DNA of 64,000 nt from Azophilus sp965199705 (GTDB lineage: Bacteria; Pseudomonadota; Gammaproteobacteria; Pseudomonadales; Azotimanducaceae): assembly GCA_965199705.1 (NCBI GenBank), contig OZ241359.1, positions 930,001 to 994,000 of the forward strand, given 5' to 3'. A program made the position numbers and the translations under genes. Below, in pieces: positions 1 to 9,280 of the stretch (position 1 is its first letter; each line of letters begins with the position of its first letter). Under the pieces are notes generated by a model. The model was given only the letters and a program-made list of their open reading frames with translations. It searched no databases and was not told the origin of the DNA.

Positions 1-1
1 G

Positions 2-61
2 GTCGGCGCCCGCGGGCTGGTGTCGAGCCCGCCCATTCTGGTGCTGCGTGGTCTGGAGTAG
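2..61 (+). CDS. C-terminal end of an upstream protein (partial)
   Basis: An open frame enters from the left edge and ends in TAG, giving a short tail that finishes ...ILVLRGLE. The stop lies five bases before the start of the next gene, so the two are probably cotranscribed. Too little is present to assign a function. The neighbour is a DUF11-like surface protein, so this could be the end of a related exported protein, but that is only inference. Confidence 0.45.
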   Translation, partial: VGARGLVSSPPILVLRGLE

Positions 62-65
62 GAAT

Positions 66-671
66 GTGAAGCCATCTCGTTTCGTGAGCGGATTGTGGAT
101 TCTGGCGCTCGTCGCCTGCCTGGCCGGGCCACGCGCCGAGGCCGAGGTGCTGCTGAGCACGCGCATCGAGCGGCTGGAGTACTCCGAGAACGCGGGTGCG
201 GGCCTGGTCGGGCGCATCCTGACGGATGCCGATGTCGCGCATCCCGGAGACGAACTGCGCTACACCATCACCTTTGCCAATACTGGCCTGGCAGCTGTGC
301 CGGCAGGCGTGATTGTCATCACCAACCCACTGCCGGCGGGTGTGGACTATGTGCCCGGTTCCGCCGATGGGCCGAACACGCAGATTCTGATTGGCGCCGC
401 GTCCGCCGACGGCGGCGAAATGGCATTCACCGCACGCACGGCGAGCGCAGATCCTGGTTGGCCGCCAGCCGAAAACCCGGCGGTGTCCGGGTCATCGGCG
501 CCGGTCGCAGCGCTGCGCTGGATATTTGATGCCGAGTTAGCAGCCGGCGAGTACAGTCAGGTCTGGTTTCATGTACGACTGCCGCCGGGCGAAGCGCCTG
601 CGGACGCTGCCAATCCCGTATCCGAGGGCGCGATGCCGGGTGAATCTCTGAATCCCGCGCCTGCAAATTGA
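66..671 (+). CDS. Exported protein with a DUF11-like repeat domain
   Basis: I place the start at GTG 66 because GGAGTAGGA lies just upstream and the protein then opens with a clean signal peptide (basic MKPSR, hydrophobic core, cleavage near ARAEA). A possible GTG at 48 would only add five residues. Residues about 45-150 resemble the DUF11 or conserved-repeat fold of surface proteins, with PGDELRYTITFANTG and a later NPLPAGVDYVPGS stretch. About 201 aa. It is probably secreted or periplasmic and may be a structural or adhesion subunit. No catalytic motif is visible. It follows the end of another gene by five bases, which suggests an operon extending left of the window. Confidence 0.7.
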   Translation: MKPSRFVSGLWILALVACLAGPRAEAEVLLSTRIERLEYSENAGAGLVGRILTDADVAHPGDELRYTITFANTGLAAVPAGVIVITNPLPAGVDYVPGSADGPNTQILIGAASADGGEMAFTARTASADPGWPPAENPAVSGSSAPVAALRWIFDAELAAGEYSQVWFHVRLPPGEAPADAANPVSEGAMPGESLNPAPAN

Positions 672-687
672 CGGCTTGCGGCCCGCC

Positions 688-1359
688 TCAGGGTTGCAGC
701 CGCTCGACCTCCCAGCTATTCCCGGCATCCACGGGTCGAAACCGGAACCGATCATGCAGACGGCCGGCCCGGCCCTGCCAGAATTCGTATTCCACCGGCG
801 CCAGGCGATAACCAGTCCACTCTTTCGGGCGCGCCAGACGCGCTTCCGGCGTTTGGGCACGCAATTCTGCTACGGCGCGTTCGAGCGCCGCACGGTTGGC
901 GACCGGGGCCGACTGAACGCAAGCCGCAGCCGCATACCGGCTCATGGCCGGGCGTGCATGGAAGTAGGCATCGGCGTCGGCGCCAGGCAAGCGCGTGACC
1001 GCGCCGCGGATGCGCACCTGCCGGCTGAGTGGCGGCCAATAGAACAGGAGCGCCGCCGTCGGGTTGGCGCGCAGGTCCGCGCCCTTGTGGCTGCGGTCAT
1101 CGCTGTACCAGCAAAATCCGGCTGCATCGAAGTGCTTGAGCAGCACCGTGCGCACCGAGGGCATACCGTTGGCGCTGACGGTGGCCAGCGCCATCGCGGT
1201 TGGATCAGGGCTTTCGGCTTCCGTCGCTGCCTGTAACCAGGCGCCGAACAGAGCGGTCGGGCTGGCCGCCAGATCTGACCGGCGCAGAGGCCGGTCTGGA
1301 TAGTCCCGGCGCTGTCCCCGCTGATCGCCCGGGTCAGGCGGCGGCGCCGAATCGCTCAT
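688..1359 (-). CDS. pdxH: Pyridoxamine 5'-phosphate oxidase
   Basis: PdxH oxidises pyridoxine or pyridoxamine 5'-phosphate to pyridoxal 5'-phosphate with FMN and oxygen, in the cytoplasm. At 223 aa it has the usual length. Family blocks are visible in order: RTVLLK near residue 70, SHKGADL and NPTAALLFYWPPLSRQVR in the FMN-binding half, EWTGYRLAP, and FWQGRAGRLHDR near the C-terminus, which carries the substrate-contacting Arg and His. The start overlaps the end of uvrB by 26 bases, so the two genes are probably cotranscribed. No missing key residue was noticed. Confidence 0.95.
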   Translation of the reverse strand: MSDSAPPPDPGDQRGQRRDYPDRPLRRSDLAASPTALFGAWLQAATEAESPDPTAMALATVSANGMPSVRTVLLKHFDAAGFCWYSDDRSHKGADLRANPTAALLFYWPPLSRQVRIRGAVTRLPGADADAYFHARPAMSRYAAAACVQSAPVANRAALERAVAELRAQTPEARLARPKEWTGYRLAPVEYEFWQGRAGRLHDRFRFRPVDAGNSWEVERLQP

Positions 1360-3361
1360 GGCGGATGCTCCGAATCTGATCGCGCAAGAGCGCCGCTTCC
1401 TCGAATTCCAGGTTACGGGCGTGTTCCTGCATCTTCTGCTCCAGCGACTGCACCAGTTTGCCCAGCGCCTTCGGATCCTCTGGCAGCTCTGCCGTCTGCT
1501 GCCGTGCCCCGCGCCGTCGCGCCGCTCTGCGGCCTTCGCCGGCTGCTGGCGCTCGTGCCCCTTCCATCACTTCAGTGACCCGCTTCTGAATGGTCTGCGG
1601 CGTGATGCCGTGGGCTTCATTGAAGGCCAGCTGCCTGGCTCGGCGCCTGGCCGTTTCCGCCAGCGCCCGCTGCATGGAGCCGGTTTCTGTATCGGCGTAG
1701 AGGATGGCGCGTCCGTGGACATTGCGCGCGGTGCGCCCGATTGTCTGGATCAGCGAGCGTTCACCGCGCAGAAAGCCCTCCTTGTCAGCGTCAAGAATCG
1801 CCACCAGGGAAACTTCCGGTATGTCCAGGCCCTCCCGCAGCAGGTTGATGCCAACCAGCACATCGAAGGCGGCCATGCGCAGGTCGCGCACGATTTCCAT
1901 GCGCTCCACCGTGTCGATGTCGGAGTGCAGATAGCGCACCCGGACACCGTGCTCGTCCATGTAGTCGGTGAGGTCCTCGGCCATGCGCTTGGTGAGGGTG
2001 GTGACCAGAACCCGCTCTCCACGCGCCACGACCTGACGGATTTCGCCAAGCAGATCATCCACCTGCGTGGTTGCTGGGCGCACGACGACCTCCGGGTCCA
2101 CGAGGCCGGTAGGCCGCACCACCTGTTCCACCACCTGCCCGGCAAAGTCCGCCTCATAGGGCCCGGGCGTGGCGGAGACGAAGATGACCTGAGGGCTCAG
2201 CTGCTCCCATTCGTCGAATCTCAGTGGCCGGTTATCGAGCGCCGAGGGCAGGCGGAATCCGTATTCCACCAGGGTTTCCTTGCGGGACCGGTCGCCCTTG
2301 TACATGCCGCCGAGCTGCGGCACGGTCACGTGTGATTCGTCGATCACCAGCAGCGCATCCTTCGGCAGATAGTCGAACAGGGTGGGCGGCGGCTGGCCCG
2401 CCGCGCGACCGGAGAGATACCGGGAGTAGTTCTCGATGCCGGAGCAATAGCCGAGTTCCTGGATCATTTCCAGGTCGAAGCGGGTGCGCTGCTCCAGGCG
2501 CTGTGCTTCCACCAGCTTGTCGCGCGCCCTGAGCCAGTCGAGGCGCTCGTTCAATTCGTCGGTGATCTGGTCGAGCACCGCCAGGATGCGTTCTCTCGGC
2601 GTGACATAGTGGGTTTTCGGGAACACCGTGAAGCGCGGCACCCGGTTGATGATCTCGCCGGTAAGCGGATCGAAAATGGAAAGGTTCTCGATCTCGTCGT
2701 CGAACAGTTCCACCCGTACTGCCGAAACTTCGGATTCGGCCGGGAAGATGTCGATCACATCTCCGCGCACCCGATAGTGCCCGCGTGCGAAGGCAGCGTC
2801 GTTGCGGCTGTACTGGAGCTCGGCCAGTCGCCTGAGCAGGTAGCGCTGATCGACCTTGTCGCCACGGTCGAGGTGCAGCACCATTTGCAGATAGGACTGC
2901 GGGTCGCCAAGACCGTAAATCGCCGAAACCGAGGCCACGATCAGGGTGTCGCGCCGCTCCAGCAGCGCCTTGGTGGCAGAAAGACGCATCTGCTCTATGT
3001 GCTCGTTGATCGAGGCGTCCTTCTCGATGTAGGTGTCCGAGGCGGGCACATACGCCTCCGGTTGGTAGTAGTCGTAGTAGGACACGAAGTACTCGACCGC
3101 ATTGTGCGGAAAGAACTCCCGAAACTCGCCATAGAGTTGCGCCGCCAGGGTCTTGTTGGGCGCGAGCACCAGCGTCGGGCGGTTCACCGCCTGCACCACA
3201 TTGGCGATCGAGAAGGTCTTGCCGGAGCCGGTTACCCCGAACAGCGTCTGATGGCTGAGGCCGGATTCCAGGCCATCGATCAGGCCCGCGATCGCCGACG
3301 GCTGATCGCCCGCCGGCTGGTAGCCGGACACCACCTGAAAGTCTGCCAGCGCCTGCACCAT
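1334..3361 (-). CDS. uvrB: Excinuclease ABC subunit B
   Basis: UvrB is the damage-verifying helicase of nucleotide excision repair; it is loaded by UvrA and then recruits UvrC. At 675 aa it matches the family. The Walker A motif GVTGSGKT is at residues 42-49, the tyrosine-rich beta-hairpin YYDYYQPEAYVP is near residue 100, the DEAD-like box VIDESHV lies in the middle, helicase motif VI QTIGRTARN follows, and a UVR motif for UvrC binding ends the protein (LEQKMQEHARNLEFEEAA). No LexA-type operator was recognised upstream, so SOS control is not shown by the sequence. Confidence 0.98.
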   Translation of the reverse strand: MVQALADFQVVSGYQPAGDQPSAIAGLIDGLESGLSHQTLFGVTGSGKTFSIANVVQAVNRPTLVLAPNKTLAAQLYGEFREFFPHNAVEYFVSYYDYYQPEAYVPASDTYIEKDASINEHIEQMRLSATKALLERRDTLIVASVSAIYGLGDPQSYLQMVLHLDRGDKVDQRYLLRRLAELQYSRNDAAFARGHYRVRGDVIDIFPAESEVSAVRVELFDDEIENLSIFDPLTGEIINRVPRFTVFPKTHYVTPRERILAVLDQITDELNERLDWLRARDKLVEAQRLEQRTRFDLEMIQELGYCSGIENYSRYLSGRAAGQPPPTLFDYLPKDALLVIDESHVTVPQLGGMYKGDRSRKETLVEYGFRLPSALDNRPLRFDEWEQLSPQVIFVSATPGPYEADFAGQVVEQVVRPTGLVDPEVVVRPATTQVDDLLGEIRQVVARGERVLVTTLTKRMAEDLTDYMDEHGVRVRYLHSDIDTVERMEIVRDLRMAAFDVLVGINLLREGLDIPEVSLVAILDADKEGFLRGERSLIQTIGRTARNVHGRAILYADTETGSMQRALAETARRRARQLAFNEAHGITPQTIQKRVTEVMEGARAPAAGEGRRAARRRGARQQTAELPEDPKALGKLVQSLEQKMQEHARNLEFEEAALLRDQIRSIRHERFGAAA

Positions 3362-3598
3362 GATGGACTATTCTACCCTGCCGATTTGCTGGCTCGGATG
3401 CATTCTCGGCTTGCCGGGCCAAAACCGGACTGCATCGCCGGGAGCCGGGCGGTTTGGGATATCAGCGCTGATGCGAATCGGCGCCTACGTGTCGGATATC
3501 ATCGACGTGGGCATCGAAATCTTGCCAATGAAGAACCTGGAGATCGAGATGTCGTCCGGCGTGCCTTACTTTGAAAGGGATCTTCTCAACGTCATCCG
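3362..3598. other. Intergenic region upstream of uvrB
   Basis: This stretch separates the 5' end of uvrB from the 3' end of ccmI and presumably carries the uvrB promoter. An open frame on the plus strand (from ATG 3471, running into ccmI antisense) has no ribosome binding site and no recognisable domain. I see no terminator or RNA gene. Confidence 0.4.
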
Positions 3599-4888
3599 TC
3601 AAGGGAGAGGCGTACCGGCGGTCCCGCTGGTGTTGCTGGGCATTTGCCCCTGAATCGCACGCAACGCGCCACCGCCATCATCCCCTTGCTGGCGCGCGGG
3701 TCGGGTCAGTTCGGCATCAAGTTGCAGTGGCGCTGCGAGATCCTTGAGCCGGATCGGAGCTGAGCGCCATTCCCAGTCGCCCGGATGCGGCGTGGCGGTG
3801 CCGCTCAGACTGATGCGCGCCAGCACCTCCACCGTGTCGGCGTCGGCCAGGCTCAGCGCCTCGCTCATGCGGGTGGTTTCGTCCAGCCGAATCGTGCGCG
3901 GCAGGAGGATGGCCGGGCGCCGCGCCAGGGCGTAGGGCATCCCGCCTCCGGGCGGTCGCGCAAGCACGAACAGGGTGGCGCCGGCGGGTGGTTCGGCGCT
4001 CGCGCGCACCTGCACGTCTATCGCCGGCAGCAGGTCGCCAAGCGCTTGCCTCGCCTGGATCAGGCTGGCCCAGAGCAGGATCTGGCGCTCTTGCGGCAAG
4101 GGGCGGGTGAGTGCGCGATTGAAGCGCATGACGGCGGCGCGATGGTCACCGCGCCGGTAGGCGTCCAGCCCCAGGAGTTCGAGCGTGGTCGCGTGCCCTG
4201 GCTGGCGTTCCAGGATGTCGTTGGCCAGCGCCCGGCTGCTGTCGTCCAGGGCGCCATCGGCGGCCAGGAATCGGGCCTGCAACCAATAGACGTCAAGGCC
4301 AGCCGCTTCGCCGGCCAGGACGTGCGCTCGTTCGAAGGCGGTTGCGGCTTGGGCGTAGTCGGCCTGCTTCATCTGCAGGTGGCCAAGCAGTAGCCAGACG
4401 CCTGTATTCTCTGGCTCTTCTGCTGCCCGCGCTTCCAGGAAGGCGTGCCAGCGGCTGAGTTCTGCTGCGTCCCGGGCTGGTTCCAGCGCCAGGATGTCGG
4501 TGGCCCGGGACAGCCGGGCAGCGTCCTGTTCGCCGAGACGCCAGTAGAGCAAGACTGCTGTGGCGGCAACAACCAGCGCCACCGAGAGCCCGACCCGGAC
4601 GCTGGCTCGGCCGCAAGCGCCATCCTGTGGCCGAGACTTCGGCGTCGCGGTTTCCACTGCCGCCAGATCGTCGAGCAGGGCGCGGCCCAGCTCGTCGCGC
4701 AACTCGGTTCGGCTGGCCCCGTCGAGTTCGGACAAATCGGATTCGTCCGAGAGTGCCTGCAAGCGCGCTCGATACAGGCTCGTGGCGTCTGGCAGCGTCT
4801 GCTTCCGGGCGCCGCTGCGCCATAGAAAGGGCGCCAGAACGAATCCTCCGGCGGCAACGCAGAGCAGCAGAATGCCTGCCCAGAACAT
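3599..4888 (-). CDS. ccmI: Cytochrome c maturation protein CcmI
   Basis: CcmI is the apocytochrome c chaperone that delivers the C-terminus of apocytochrome to the heme ligation complex with CcmF and CcmH. The 429-aa protein has an N-terminal membrane helix (residues about 1-22), a cytoplasmic loop with heptad-like Leu and Glu, a second membrane helix near residue 100 (VALVVAATAVLLYW), then TPR-type repeats (WLLLGHLQMKQADYAQAATAF and AYRRGDHRAAVMRFNRAL) and a beta-rich C-terminal domain. This is the standard CcmI layout. It is the last gene of the ccm run, ten bases behind ccmH. Confidence 0.9.
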   Translation of the reverse strand: MFWAGILLLCVAAGGFVLAPFLWRSGARKQTLPDATSLYRARLQALSDESDLSELDGASRTELRDELGRALLDDLAAVETATPKSRPQDGACGRASVRVGLSVALVVAATAVLLYWRLGEQDAARLSRATDILALEPARDAAELSRWHAFLEARAAEEPENTGVWLLLGHLQMKQADYAQAATAFERAHVLAGEAAGLDVYWLQARFLAADGALDDSSRALANDILERQPGHATTLELLGLDAYRRGDHRAAVMRFNRALTRPLPQERQILLWASLIQARQALGDLLPAIDVQVRASAEPPAGATLFVLARPPGGGMPYALARRPAILLPRTIRLDETTRMSEALSLADADTVEVLARISLSGTATPHPGDWEWRSAPIRLKDLAAPLQLDAELTRPARQQGDDGGGALRAIQGQMPSNTSGTAGTPLP

Positions 4889-4897
4889 GGCCTTGCG

Positions 4898-5353
4898 TCA
4901 ATCCGTCCGGGATTCGAGTAGCTGCTTCAGGCGAGCGCGCTCACTTGCATCCAGGCGGGGGGCTCGCTGATATCGCAGACGCCGCAGGAGCACCAGCAAG
5001 CCGATGCCGGCGAGTAGCCCCGGCCCGCCCCAGAGCAGCCAGGTGGCCGGCGAGACGGGCGGATCATAGAGTACGAAATCGCCGTAGCGCGCGCGCAGGT
5101 AGTCTCGAATCTCGGCATCCGACCAACCTGCTTGCACCAGCAATCGATGCACGGCGGCGCGCAGGTCTTCGGCAATCGGCGCATCGCTGCCCGCAAGGTT
5201 GGTGTTCAGGCACCTGGGACAACGAAACTCGTCGATCAGCGCCCGATAGCGGGCCTCCATCTCGGCGTTCGGAAACTCGTACACATCGACCGGGCTCTCG
5301 GCCAGCGTCGATTGCCCCATGCCGAGCAGCGCCAGAGTCAGCAGCCAGCGCAT
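4898..5353 (-). CDS. ccmH: Cytochrome c maturation protein CcmH
   Basis: CcmH is a membrane-anchored periplasmic thiol oxidoreductase that keeps the apocytochrome CXXCH cysteines reduced for heme attachment. The 151-aa protein has a signal-anchor, the conserved FRCPRC active site near residue 45, the family helix blocks DLRAAVHRLL and RYGDFVLYDPP, and a C-terminal membrane helix around residues 100-122. It lacks the long TPR extension of E. coli CcmH, which is why a separate ccmI follows. It starts two bases after ccmG ends. Confidence 0.93.
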   Translation of the reverse strand: MRWLLTLALLGMGQSTLAESPVDVYEFPNAEMEARYRALIDEFRCPRCLNTNLAGSDAPIAEDLRAAVHRLLVQAGWSDAEIRDYLRARYGDFVLYDPPVSPATWLLWGGPGLLAGIGLLVLLRRLRYQRAPRLDASERARLKQLLESRTD

Positions 5354-5355
5354 GG

Positions 5356-5961
5356 CTAACCCGGCTGTCGCGGCGGGACGCTGGCGTCCGATGCGTCGCT
5401 GTGCGCGTCCAGCGGGGCGGCGGCAACGCCGAGCGCACGCAGGCGGGGCGCCAGGTCCTGCGACCAGGCCTGGGCGTCGATGGCGCCGACCTGCTTGAAG
5501 CGGACGATGCCGGCGCTGTCCAGGAGAAAGGTTTCCGGGGCGCCGTACACCCCCAGCTCCACGCCCAGGCGGCCATCCGCATCGGTGATCACCAGGTCAT
5601 AGGGATTGCCGTGCTGCTGCAGCCAGGCAATCGCCGCCTGCGGATCATCCTTGTAATTGACGCCCACGATCCTGACCGGCGAGACCTTGCGAATGGCCGT
5701 CAGCAGATCGTGTTCGGCGCGGCAGGTAGGACACCAGGTGGCCCAGATGTTCACCAGCGTCGGGCCGTCCAGCAGATCCTCGCGGCTGACCATCAGACCC
5801 TCTGCCGCTTCCAGAGCAGAGGCGGAAAATTCCGGAAACGGCTTGTTGATCAGCGCCGAAGGCAGGCGGTGTGGATCCTCCAGCTGAAAGCCGTAGCCGC
5901 CGATTATCAGGATCAGCGCCAGCGCCGCCAGCGGCAGAAACAGCCAAAGGCGCCGCATCAA
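5356..5961 (-). CDS. ccmG: Thiol:disulfide interchange protein CcmG/DsbE
   Basis: CcmG is a membrane-tethered periplasmic thioredoxin-like reductase that passes electrons to the apocytochrome and CcmH. The 201-aa protein has an N-terminal anchor (about residues 4-24), the active site WCPTC near residue 80, and the typical CcmG insert followed by YGAPETFLLD, whose cis-Pro loop is expected for the fold. The start overlaps the end of ccmF by four bases. Two adjacent ATG codons are possible starts and differ by one residue. Confidence 0.94.
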   Translation of the reverse strand: MMRRLWLFLPLAALALILIIGGYGFQLEDPHRLPSALINKPFPEFSASALEAAEGLMVSREDLLDGPTLVNIWATWCPTCRAEHDLLTAIRKVSPVRIVGVNYKDDPQAAIAWLQQHGNPYDLVITDADGRLGVELGVYGAPETFLLDSAGIVRFKQVGAIDAQAWSQDLAPRLRALGVAAAPLDAHSDASDASVPPRQPG

Positions 5962-7901
5962 CCTGCAACCAGGCTTTGCGGCTGCACCATGGCAGATGGC
6001 CGTCGAAGCCGGCGATCAACAACCGCAGCCACACCGCCAAGCGCCATCAGCAGGGCGCCAAACCAGATCCAGCGCACGAACGGCTTGACATGCAGGCGCA
6101 CGGCCCAGTCTGCGTTATCAAGCGGTTCCCCCAATGACACGTAGATATCCTTGAAGAAACCGGCATCAATGGCGGCCTCGGTCATGACGGCGTCACGCAC
6201 CGTATAGCGTCGCTTCTCCGGCGTCAGCAGGAATCGGCGGTCGCCATCTGTCACCTCGAAAATACCGCGTTGCGCCAGATAATTCGGCCCGGTCGCCTCG
6301 GTTACGCCGCGGAACCGGAAGCTGATGCCACCGTGGCTCACCGCCTCGCCAGGCGTCATGCGCAGATCCTTTTCCACCGAGAGTTCGTGCGTGAGCGCAA
6401 CGCCGGACAGGCTCAGGGCAAAGCCCACGTGGGCGAAAATCATGCCGCCATAGCCGAGCCTCGGCAGCTTGCCCGTGCGCCTCAGGCGTCGTGCGAAGTC
6501 CTGAGCGTGCGTCAGCAGGATCCAGAGGCTCAGCAGCACGGCGGCTGCGCCGGCCCAGGACAGCCCCGCCAGCGTCCAGGCGGCGATGCTGGCCAGCACT
6601 GCGCTGGCAAGAAGACAGACCCCCAGGCGCTTGCCGAAGCCGGGCAGGTCGGTGCGTTTCCAGCCGGCCAGCGGCCCCGCAACCAGGGCCAGCGCCAGGG
6701 TGAGCGCGATGGGTACGAAGAAGCGATTGAACCAGGGCGGCCCGACACTGATCTTGTCACCGCCGGTCAGTGCCTCGTAGGCGAGTGGATAGAGGGTGCC
6801 GAGCATGACCACAGCCAGCGCCACCGCCAGCAGGCAGTTGTTCACCAGCAGAAAGGTCTCGCGGCTGACCAGGCGATGCCGTATGGCGGCTAGCAGACTG
6901 CTGGCGCGCAATGCGAAGAGGGTGAGGGCGCCCCCCGCCACCAGCGCCAGAAAGGCGAGGATGAACAGACCGCGGGTGGGGTCCACCGCAAAGGCGTGTA
7001 CCGAGGTCAGCACGCCTGAACGGACGATGAAGGCGCCGAGCAGGCTGAGTGAGAAGGCGCTGATGGCCAGCAGGCGGGTCCAGCTCTTCTGCGCGCCCCG
7101 ACGCTCGGTCACGGCCAGGGCATGCACCAGCGCCGTGCCAGCCAGCCAGGGCATGAAGGAAGCATTCTCCACCGGATCCCAGAACCACCAGCCGCCCCAG
7201 CCGAGTTCATAGTAGGCCCACCAGCTTCCCAGGGCGATCCCCAGCGTCAGAAAGGCCCAGGCTGTATTGGTCCAGGGCCGGCACCATCCGGCCCAGGCGC
7301 TGTCGAGGCGTCTTTCGAGTAGTCCGGCGACGGCAAAGGCAAAGGGTACCGAGAAGCCCACATATCCCAGGTAGAGCATCGGCGGATGCACGATCAGGCC
7401 GAAATCCTGCAACAGCGGGTTGAGGTCGGAGCCATCCGCCGGCGGCAATGGCAGCAGACGCTCGAATGGATTGCTGGTGAGCAGCAGAAACAACAGGAAA
7501 CCGCTGTTGAGCAGCCCCATGACGCCAAGCACGCGGGCGTGAAAGGGCTGTGGCAGGCGACTGGATCCGGCGACCGCCGTCATCCAGCCGGTCATTATGA
7601 GCGTCCACAGCAGCAACGAGCCCTCGTGCGCACCCCAGAGAGCGCTGACCTTGTAGTACCAGGGCAGCAGGGAATTGGCGTTGTGGGCAACATAGGCGAC
7701 GCTGAAATCGTCGGTGACAAAGGCATGCAGGAGCGCCACAAGGGCGAGACCGACGAACGCCAGTTGCCCGTACGTGACCGAGACTGCCGCTGCCATCCAG
7801 GTGGGGCGGCGCAGCCGGGCGCCCGCCAGGCCGAACCCGGCGCCGGCCAGCGCCAGAGCCAGCGCCAGAATCAGCGCGAAGTGACCGAGTTCGGGAATCA
7901 C
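5958..7901 (-). CDS. ccmF: Heme lyase CcmF
   Basis: CcmF is the integral-membrane heme lyase core that takes heme from holo-CcmE and joins it to apocytochrome c. The 647-aa protein is almost entirely membrane helices. The tryptophan-rich WWD signature WGGWWFWDPVEN is near residue 235, and conserved His residues occur in periplasmic loops. A soluble segment near the C-terminus (residues about 510-610) precedes the last helix, as in the family. It overlaps both ccmE and ccmG by four bases. Confidence 0.95.
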   Translation of the reverse strand: MIPELGHFALILALALALAGAGFGLAGARLRRPTWMAAAVSVTYGQLAFVGLALVALLHAFVTDDFSVAYVAHNANSLLPWYYKVSALWGAHEGSLLLWTLIMTGWMTAVAGSSRLPQPFHARVLGVMGLLNSGFLLFLLLTSNPFERLLPLPPADGSDLNPLLQDFGLIVHPPMLYLGYVGFSVPFAFAVAGLLERRLDSAWAGWCRPWTNTAWAFLTLGIALGSWWAYYELGWGGWWFWDPVENASFMPWLAGTALVHALAVTERRGAQKSWTRLLAISAFSLSLLGAFIVRSGVLTSVHAFAVDPTRGLFILAFLALVAGGALTLFALRASSLLAAIRHRLVSRETFLLVNNCLLAVALAVVMLGTLYPLAYEALTGGDKISVGPPWFNRFFVPIALTLALALVAGPLAGWKRTDLPGFGKRLGVCLLASAVLASIAAWTLAGLSWAGAAAVLLSLWILLTHAQDFARRLRRTGKLPRLGYGGMIFAHVGFALSLSGVALTHELSVEKDLRMTPGEAVSHGGISFRFRGVTEATGPNYLAQRGIFEVTDGDRRFLLTPEKRRYTVRDAVMTEAAIDAGFFKDIYVSLGEPLDNADWAVRLHVKPFVRWIWFGALLMALGGVAAVVDRRLRRPSAMVQPQSLVAG

Positions 7902-8332
7902 GGCGCTGGTTCGGTTTTCGCCAGGCCGGCAAGTTCCGGCGGCATGTAGTTCTCGTCGTGCTTGGCGAGCACTTCTTCGGCTTGAAAGACGCCTGCCGAA
8001 TTCAGCTGCCCGCGCACCAGGATGCCCTGACCTTCCCGAAAGAGGTCCGGCAGGATGCCGGTGTGGGCGACGGTGAACTCGGAACCCTGGCGATCAGTCA
8101 GCACAAAGCGCACGGCCAGGGAATCCGGCGCCCGCACTACGCTGCCTTCGAGCACCATGCCGCCCGCACGAATGCCGCGCGCCATGGGCGCCTCTCCGGA
8201 GACGATGCTGGCGGGCGGATAGAAGAGGTTGAGATTCTCATTGGCCGCAAGCAGCATCAAGGCAGTGGCCGCACTGCTGCCGACGAGCACGAACAGAACG
8301 ACCAGCAGGCGCTTGCGCCTTGTCGGGTGCAT
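7898..8332 (-). CDS. ccmE: Heme chaperone CcmE
   Basis: CcmE binds heme covalently in the periplasm and ferries it from CcmABCD to CcmF. I start it at ATG 8332 because the protein then begins MHPTRRKRL, the usual CcmE cytoplasmic start before a single membrane anchor; a longer open frame upstream would run through ccmD. At 144 aa it has the expected length. The OB-fold body contains RAGGMVLEGSV, and the heme-binding motif HDENYMP (His plus Tyr) is near the C-terminus. It lies one base downstream of ccmD. Confidence 0.94.
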   Translation of the reverse strand: MHPTRRKRLLVVLFVLVGSSAATALMLLAANENLNLFYPPASIVSGEAPMARGIRAGGMVLEGSVVRAPDSLAVRFVLTDRQGSEFTVAHTGILPDLFREGQGILVRGQLNSAGVFQAEEVLAKHDENYMPPELAGLAKTEPAP

Positions 8333-8333
8333 A

Positions 8334-8510
8334 TCAGCGCGGCTCCGAATCCGGGCCGGCGCTTTGCCGTATTCGGGCGACCAGCTGCCGCCGCTGCCGG
8401 CGCAGGCGCCAGACGTTGACGGTGATTCCGACAATGGCGAGGCCGTAGGCCGGCCAGACGTACCAGCCGTGCCCCCCCATATTCAGCCAGACCACCCAGG
8501 CTTCCGGCAT
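8334..8510 (-). CDS. ccmD: Heme exporter small protein CcmD
   Basis: This is a 58-codon gene found by reading the gap between ccmC and ccmE. It encodes a protein starting MPEAWVVWLNMGGHG, then one membrane helix (YVWPAYGLAIVGITVNVW) and a very basic tail (RLRRQRRQ). Those three parts are the hallmark of CcmD, which stabilises the CcmC-CcmE complex and helps release holo-CcmE. Its ATG overlaps the ccmC stop (ATGA), and its own stop is one base from ccmE, so position and sequence agree. Confidence 0.88.
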   Translation of the reverse strand: MPEAWVVWLNMGGHGWYVWPAYGLAIVGITVNVWRLRRQRRQLVARIRQSAGPDSEPR

Positions 8511-9280
8511 CAGCGGCTGCCAGGATTCGGGGAAAGCGAGTGCGCCAGCGCCCAGTCACGCACCCAGGCGGCGCCGGATTCCCGTTGCAGAATCGCATTG
8601 CGCAAGGCGCCGATCAGGTTGGCGCCCAGCAGGCCGTAGGCGCCGAGCACCACCAGCAGCAGCGGCAGCCACATCTCCGACGGCATGGCCGGCGCTTCTG
8701 TCAACTTGAATGTGGCGCCCTGGTGCAGGGTGGTCCACCAGTTCACCGAGTACTTGATGATCGGGATATTGACCACACCGACAATTGCCAGCAGCGCACA
8801 GGCGCGGTCAGCCCGCTCCTGCGTCGGGATCGCCTGGCGCAGGGCATGCAGGCCAACGTACAGGAACAGCAGCAGCAGGGTCGAGGTGGTGCGCCCGTCG
8901 AATACCCACCAGGCGCCCCAGGTGGGCTTGCCCCAGAGTGCGCCGGTAGCCAGCGCCAGGGCGGTCAGGCCCATACCGAAGCCGACCAGAGACTGTAGCA
9001 CCATCCCGGCCATTTTCATTTTCCATATCAAAAGGATAGCACCAGAAACCGCAAGCACCACATAGACTGATTGGGCAACCATGGCGGCGGGCACATGCAC
9101 ATAGATGATGCGGAAGCTGTCACCCTGCTGATAGTCTGGCGGGGCGAAGGCGAGGCCCCAGAGCAGGCCCGCGCCGATCAGCAGGATGCTGACGACGAAG
9201 CCTGCGCCCTCCCAGGGAGCACTCATCTGAAAGAACCAGCGGGGTGAACCCAGGCGATGCCAGTAGGTCTTCAGAGTCAC
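8510..9280 (-). CDS. ccmC: Heme exporter protein CcmC
   Basis: CcmC is the six-helix membrane protein that presents heme to CcmE. The 256-aa protein has the family start WHRLGSPRWFF, the first periplasmic His in YVHVPAAM, the tryptophan-rich motif GKPTWGAWWVFDGR near residue 125, and later helices with conserved His. The motif reads WWVFD where many homologues have WWVWD, a mild substitution. It overlaps ccmB by four bases and ccmD by one. Confidence 0.95.
   Translation of the reverse strand: MTLKTYWHRLGSPRWFFQMSAPWEGAGFVVSILLIGAGLLWGLAFAPPDYQQGDSFRIIYVHVPAAMVAQSVYVVLAVSGAILLIWKMKMAGMVLQSLVGFGMGLTALALATGALWGKPTWGAWWVFDGRTTSTLLLLFLYVGLHALRQAIPTQERADRACALLAIVGVVNIPIIKYSVNWWTTLHQGATFKLTEAPAMPSEMWLPLLLVVLGAYGLLGANLIGALRNAILQRESGAAWVRDWALAHSLSPNPGSR

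Noticed and set aside
3362..3470. LexA operator upstream of uvrB
   Set aside because: No CTGT-N8-ACAG-type site was seen.
3471..3653. Plus-strand open frame of about 60 codons between uvrB and ccmI
   Set aside because: No ribosome binding site, no recognisable domain, and its 3' part lies antisense to ccmI.
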